In this document: piece after piece, positions 60,899 to 64,000 of the stretch
Layout: the number at the start of each line of letters is the position of its first letter
Position numbering within the stretch: position 1 is the stretch's first letter
Assembly (NCBI GenBank): GCA_024698045.1
Contig: JAILRS010000039.1
Coordinates: 1 to 64,000, forward strand
Reading direction: 5' to 3'
Source of the DNA: Selenomonadaceae bacterium
GTDB lineage: Bacteria; Bacillota; Negativicutes; Selenomonadales; Selenomonadaceae
Length of the DNA stretch: 64,000 nt
Notes under the pieces: generated by a model
Databases searched by the model: none
Told to the model about the DNA's origin: nothing
What the model saw: only the letters and a program-made list of their open reading frames with translations
Made by a program: the position numbers and the translations under genes

Positions 60899-61843
60899 AT
60901 GGCGTTAGATACTTTGATTTTTGGCACGGATGATTTATACAACAGTTTGAAACCGTTTTATATTCAACAAGTTAAAGTAGGCAATTTGAATATCGTTGCA
61001 TACGCTACTTTCGAGAACGGAAGAATTATATTTCGGGATAAAGAAGGCAAGTCGTTTCCCGAGGGTGTCCCGTCTGTCTTCCATATAGCTGTAATTTCTT
61101 CTCGAAATAATTTTTACATGCGAAGTAAAATCTTGGAAAGTCAAGGCGTTCCGCGCAACAGAATAATCGACGGCAATGTATTTAAAATCCCAAATTTAGA
61201 TTTCGGTAAATTTCTTGATACCGGTGTCGCTTATGGGGTTTTAGATAACGCTAAGAGTTTTGTTGCCAGTACTTTTATCGGCAACAGACAAATTTATCGA
61301 TTCAAAAATAATCCCTCGCTTTTATCACTTGATGTAAAAAGTTATATTGATCAAGATAGCAGAATTGACGGGGGGGGGGGGGAGATTTCTGTCGGAAAAT
61401 TTTCTGGTTTATCTTGGAATTTATCTTTTTATATGGGAATAAACAACGATCATGATCACAGAAAAATTACTTCATATGATTTGCTGTGGTTCGATTGGGA
61501 AAGTCCCAAGGAGTTTTATTCCCAAAAAGGCATATGTAAAATTCTTATAGGCAACGATGTATGGGTAGGGCGCGGCTGTGCGTTTAAATCTCTTAATCCG
61601 AATAAACCGCTAACCATCGGCGACGGCGCAGTTATCGCTTCCGACAGCGTTGTAGTTAAAGATGTTCCGCCCTATGCAATCGTAGGCGGCAACCCGGCGC
61701 AGATTATCAAGTACAGATTCCCGAAAGAAATTATCGAATCCATGTTGCGAATCAAATGGTGGGATTGGGATATGGATAAAATTTACGAGAACTATAAATA
61801 CTTCAATGACATAGAAAAATTTGTATCTCTGCATGACAAATAA
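60899..61843 (+). CDS. Hexapeptide-repeat (left-handed beta-helix) acyltransferase, probably phase-variable
   Basis: A 314-aa protein. The C-terminal half is a CatB/WbbJ-like O-acetyltransferase: [34 protein letters not shown] and [17 protein letters not shown], the last being the usual end of the beta-helix. The N-terminal 130 residues ([20 protein letters not shown] and so on) are not recognised; they may be a sugar- or nucleotide-binding part. Codons 158-162 are a run of 13 G (61370-61382) giving Asp-Gly-Gly-Gly-Gly-Glu. Loss or gain of one G stops translation at 61440 or 61453, before the beta-helix is complete. It probably O- or N-acylates a surface sugar, in keeping with the GT9 genes upstream. 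It is inserted between livG and livF. Confidence 0.85.
   Translation: MALDTLIFGTDDLYNSLKPFYIQQVKVGNLNIVAYATFENGRIIFRDKEGKSFPEGVPSVFHIAVISSRNNFYMRSKILESQGVPRNRIIDGNVFKIPNLDFGKFLDTGVAYGVLDNAKSFVASTFIGNRQIYRFKNNPSLLSLDVKSYIDQDSRIDGGGGEISVGKFSGLSWNLSFYMGINNDHDHRKITSYDLLWFDWESPKEFYSQKGICKILIGNDVWVGRGCAFKSLNPNKPLTIGDGAVIASDSVVVKDVPPYAIVGGNPAQIIKYRFPKEIIESMLRIKWWDWDMDKIYENYKYFNDIEKFVSLHDK
61370..61382 (+). repeat. Poly-G tract of 13
   Basis: Thirteen consecutive G inside the acyltransferase coding sequence, in the in-frame (ON) length. It is by far the longest G run I saw in the window, in an A/T-leaning region. Confidence 0.9.
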
Positions 61844-61876
61844 AGTTTCACGCAAAAAATTTACGGTGGTGATTAT

Positions 61877-62587
61877 ATGGCAATGCTTGAAATCAAAGAT
61901 ATAAATGTCTACTACGGAGCAATACACGCGATAAAGGGCATAAGTCTTTCGGTAGAGGAAGGTGAAATAGTCACTCTAATCGGAGCGAACGGCGCAGGAA
62001 AATCGACGACACTGCGCACAATTTCAGGACTGTTGAAACCGAAGACGGGCACGATACAATTTCTGGGCAAAGATATCGCAGGAATGCCGGCGCACAAAAT
62101 CGTCAGGGAAGGAATATCGCAAGTGCCCGAAGGTCGCCGAATATTCGCGGAAATGACTGTGCAGGAAAATTTAGAGTTGGGCGCATTCATTCGCGATGAT
62201 ACCGACGAAATAAAAAAAGACTTTGAAATGGTCTTCCAAAGATTTCCGCGACTCCAAGAAAGACGATTGCAATTGGCAGGAACATTATCGGGCGGCGAAC
62301 AACAGATGTTGGCAATGGGTCGCGCGTTAATGAGTCGCCCGAAACTTTTGTTGCTCGATGAACCAAGTATGGGTCTGGCTCCTCTTTTGATTCGCGAAAT
62401 TTTTAATATCATAGTCGACATCAATAAGACGGGCACAACAATTTTACTCGTCGAACAAAATGCAAATATGGCGTTGTCGATTGCAAACCGCGCTTATGTT
62501 TTGGAGACGGGTAGGATAACAATTTCGGGCGAAGCAAAGAAATTGGCGGCAAGTGAAGATATCCGTAAAGCATATTTGGGCGGCTGA
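61877..62587 (+). CDS. livF: Branched-chain amino acid ABC transporter, ATPase LivF
   Basis: A 236-aa cytoplasmic ATPase, the second of the LivG/LivF pair. Walker A is GANGAGKST, the signature is LSGGEQQMLAMGRALMS, Walker B is LLLLDEPSMGLAP, the switch histidine is replaced by Gln in LLVEQNANMAL (normal for LivF), and the end reads IRKAYLGG. GGTGGTGAT precedes the ATG. It ends the transporter set. Confidence 0.97.
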   Translation: MAMLEIKDINVYYGAIHAIKGISLSVEEGEIVTLIGANGAGKSTTLRTISGLLKPKTGTIQFLGKDIAGMPAHKIVREGISQVPEGRRIFAEMTVQENLELGAFIRDDTDEIKKDFEMVFQRFPRLQERRLQLAGTLSGGEQQMLAMGRALMSRPKLLLLDEPSMGLAPLLIREIFNIIVDINKTGTTILLVEQNANMALSIANRAYVLETGRITISGEAKKLAASEDIRKAYLGG

Positions 62588-62605
62588 TTGTCGAGGAGAT
62601 TTGAT

Positions 62606-63499
62606 ATGATATACGAAAGTAAAATTCTCAACGTGACGATAAGACGCCCGAAAGTTCACTACCTCCCCGATATCGTTTACGCGCAAATTTCCGATTCCAA
62701 AAAGACGAATCAACTTTTGCAAGCCGATTTGTTAATACCGGTATCTGCGCAGAAATTGCCCACGGTAATTTTCATAACGGGTGGCGGATTTGTTTCGGCG
62801 AACCGCGCAAGATCTCCGCAATTGCGAATGCATTTGGCGGAAAATAATTTTGTCGTGGCAAGTATAAACTATCGTACGGCACCCAATGCAAGATTTCCCG
62901 AGCCCGTAGAAGATGTCAAGTCTGCGATTCGTTTCCTTCGGGCAAATGCCGAGCGTTTCGGTGTCGACACGGAAAAAATTTTTGTAATCGGCGACAGTGC
63001 GGGCGGTTACCTTGCGGCGATGGCAGCAGTCACTAGCGGCGCAAATCTTTTCAACAAGGGCGATAATCTCAACATGTCGGATAAAATTTCCGCAGCCGTC
63101 AGTTTGTACGGCGTATCGGATTTGACAAAGATTGCGGAAGATTTTCCCGAAGCCGTTCAGAAATTACACGCGTCCGCCGGTTCCGTCGAATCTCTTTTCG
63201 TAAACGGTGAGACTTCTTTCGGAGGTGATGACGGCGGAATTTCTGCGCATCCCGAAGCATTTGCGCGCGCCAATCCGATTAATTACATCAATAAGAATTC
63301 CGCGCCGATGTTGCTCATGCACGGCACCGCAGATAATATCGTATCTCCTGCGCAGAGTGATTTACTCTTTCAAGCGTTAAAAAATCATGGCGTTGAGGCT
63401 GAAAGATATCTCATTCCCGACGCGAATCACTCCGACGAATATTGGAATCAAACGGAAGTTTTCGATTTAATCACGGAATTTTTCAGACGTTACATTTGA
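62606..63499 (+). CDS. Alpha/beta-hydrolase, BD-FAE/HSL-like esterase
   Basis: A 297-aa cytoplasmic hydrolase without signal peptide. The oxyanion loop is FITGGGFVSANR, the nucleophile serine is in GDSAGGYLAAMA, the acid residue is probably in HGTADNIV and the histidine in DANHSDEYW, giving a full Ser-Asp-His triad. The INYRTAPNARFPEPVEDVKS segment is typical of the bacterial feruloyl-esterase-like/HSL group. The substrate may be an acyl or carbohydrate ester. ATG 62606 follows GAGGAGATTTGAT; a TTG directly after the livF stop is less likely. It is 18 bases from livF. Confidence 0.88.
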   Translation: MIYESKILNVTIRRPKVHYLPDIVYAQISDSKKTNQLLQADLLIPVSAQKLPTVIFITGGGFVSANRARSPQLRMHLAENNFVVASINYRTAPNARFPEPVEDVKSAIRFLRANAERFGVDTEKIFVIGDSAGGYLAAMAAVTSGANLFNKGDNLNMSDKISAAVSLYGVSDLTKIAEDFPEAVQKLHASAGSVESLFVNGETSFGGDDGGISAHPEAFARANPINYINKNSAPMLLMHGTADNIVSPAQSDLLFQALKNHGVEAERYLIPDANHSDEYWNQTEVFDLITEFFRRYI

Positions 63500-63518
63500 T
63501 TGACGGGAGGAATAAAAA

Positions 63519-64000
63519 ATGTTTGTGGCATCGAGAATGACAAAACATCCTGTATCGGTAACGAGTGACACGACAATCCAACAGGCAGATCGTTTGATGA
63601 AGAAAAATAAATTTCACAGAATGATAGTTGTAGACGACGGAAAACTTGTCGGCTACTTCAGCGATCGCGATATAATGCGCGTGGCGCCCAGTCCTGCGAC
63701 TACGTTATCCAAATTTGAAATTCGTTCGTTGCTTGATAAAATTTCCGTGCGCGATATCATGCACAGTAAAGTTATTACGGTCAACGAAGACGCGACGATT
63801 GAAGAAGCCGCGTTGATTATGTACAACAATAAAGTCGGCGGTCTGCCCGTAATTTCCGATGTCGGTACGGTTGTCGGCATTATTACCGCCACGGATATTT
63901 TGAAGACTTTCATTGAAGTTATGGGGCTGCCCGGCGGCAAAACGCGCTTGACTTTGGAAGTTGATAACAAGGTCGGTGTCATGGCTGATATCACTAAAAT
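63519..64000 (+). CDS. CBS-domain protein, AcuB-like (3' end outside window)
   Basis: The first 160 codons are present. Two CBS domains are visible: SRMTKHPVSVTSDTTIQQAD with KLVGYFSDRDIM, and VRDIMHSKVITVNEDATIEE with GLPVISDVGTVVGIITATDI. After TFIEVMGL an ACT-like segment begins (LTLEVDNKVGVMADITK), giving the CBS-CBS-ACT layout of AcuB-type proteins. CBS pairs sense adenine nucleotides; ACT domains often bind amino acids, which would suit a gene behind an amino-acid transporter. GGGAGG precedes ATG 63519. Confidence 0.85.
   Translation, partial: MFVASRMTKHPVSVTSDTTIQQADRLMKKNKFHRMIVVDDGKLVGYFSDRDIMRVAPSPATTLSKFEIRSLLDKISVRDIMHSKVITVNEDATIEEAALIMYNNKVGGLPVISDVGTVVGIITATDILKTFIEVMGLPGGKTRLTLEVDNKVGVMADITK

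Overview
The window looks like chromosome from a strictly anaerobic, flagellated member of the Negativicutes (a Selenomonadaceae-like bacterium). This is an inference from gene content. Firmicute-type housekeeping genes (dnaG-rpoD-era, gatB, a SEDS gene) sit beside genes that need an outer membrane (flagellar L-ring flgH and P-ring flgI, two GT9 heptosyltransferase-like genes). The metabolism is anaerobic: 2-oxoacid:ferredoxin oxidoreductase korDABC, flavodoxin, an Fe-S aldo/keto reductase and lactate dehydrogenase. No rRNA, tRNA, CRISPR array or intact insertion sequence was seen.

Layout. 1-5.6 kb: 3' end of ldh, a hypothetical protein on the minus strand, a 1041-aa hybrid histidine kinase and a SEDS (FtsW/RodA-type) gene. 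5.7-9.5 kb: a small accessory island with two related membrane/lipoproteins, an XRE repressor stub fused to a decayed DUF262 (GmrSD-type) gene. 9.5-16 kb: gatB, then a minus-strand series (aldo/keto reductase, 62-aa protein, flavodoxin; a small lipoprotein; a 24-aa peptide; queD-queE; a cell-wall 3D-domain protein). 16.4-20.3 kb: flgG-flgA-flgH-flgI-flgJ. 20.3-23.1 kb: Gfo/Idh/MocA oxidoreductase, HAD phosphatase and MFS transporter, minus strand. 23.2-27.7 kb: a relic, then a 1193-aa repetitive protein with 24 PADT[T/I/V] repeats, then a small proline-rich secreted protein. 27.8-30.5 kb: korDABC, minus strand. 31.1-49.9 kb: one 6278-codon gene for a giant repetitive protein that shares its C-terminal module with the 1193-aa protein. 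50-54.5 kb: an Hpt protein, dnaG, rpoD, era. 54.6-62.6 kb: a livKHMGF branched-chain amino-acid ABC operon interrupted by two GT9 genes and by a hexapeptide-repeat acyltransferase. 62.6-64 kb: an alpha/beta hydrolase and an AcuB-like CBS-domain protein cut by the window end.

The most notable signals are these. (1) A run of 13 G inside the acyltransferase gene, a likely slipped-strand phase-variation switch. (2) A duplicated cassette (promoter GTGACA-N17-TAwAAT, then a hairpin whose 3' arm is the Shine-Dalgarno sequence and whose T-run runs up to the start codon) in front of both the GT9 pair and livH. It could insulate these genes from read-through. (3) The giant gene, built of about 25 copies of a roughly 200-aa domain, with a 370-base structured leader, a 15-codon upstream ORF and an out-of-frame decoy ATG. 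(4) A 44-codon relic showing that the giant-family C-terminal module has been copied and deleted locally. All functional statements rest on reading motifs by eye. No database or folding program was run.
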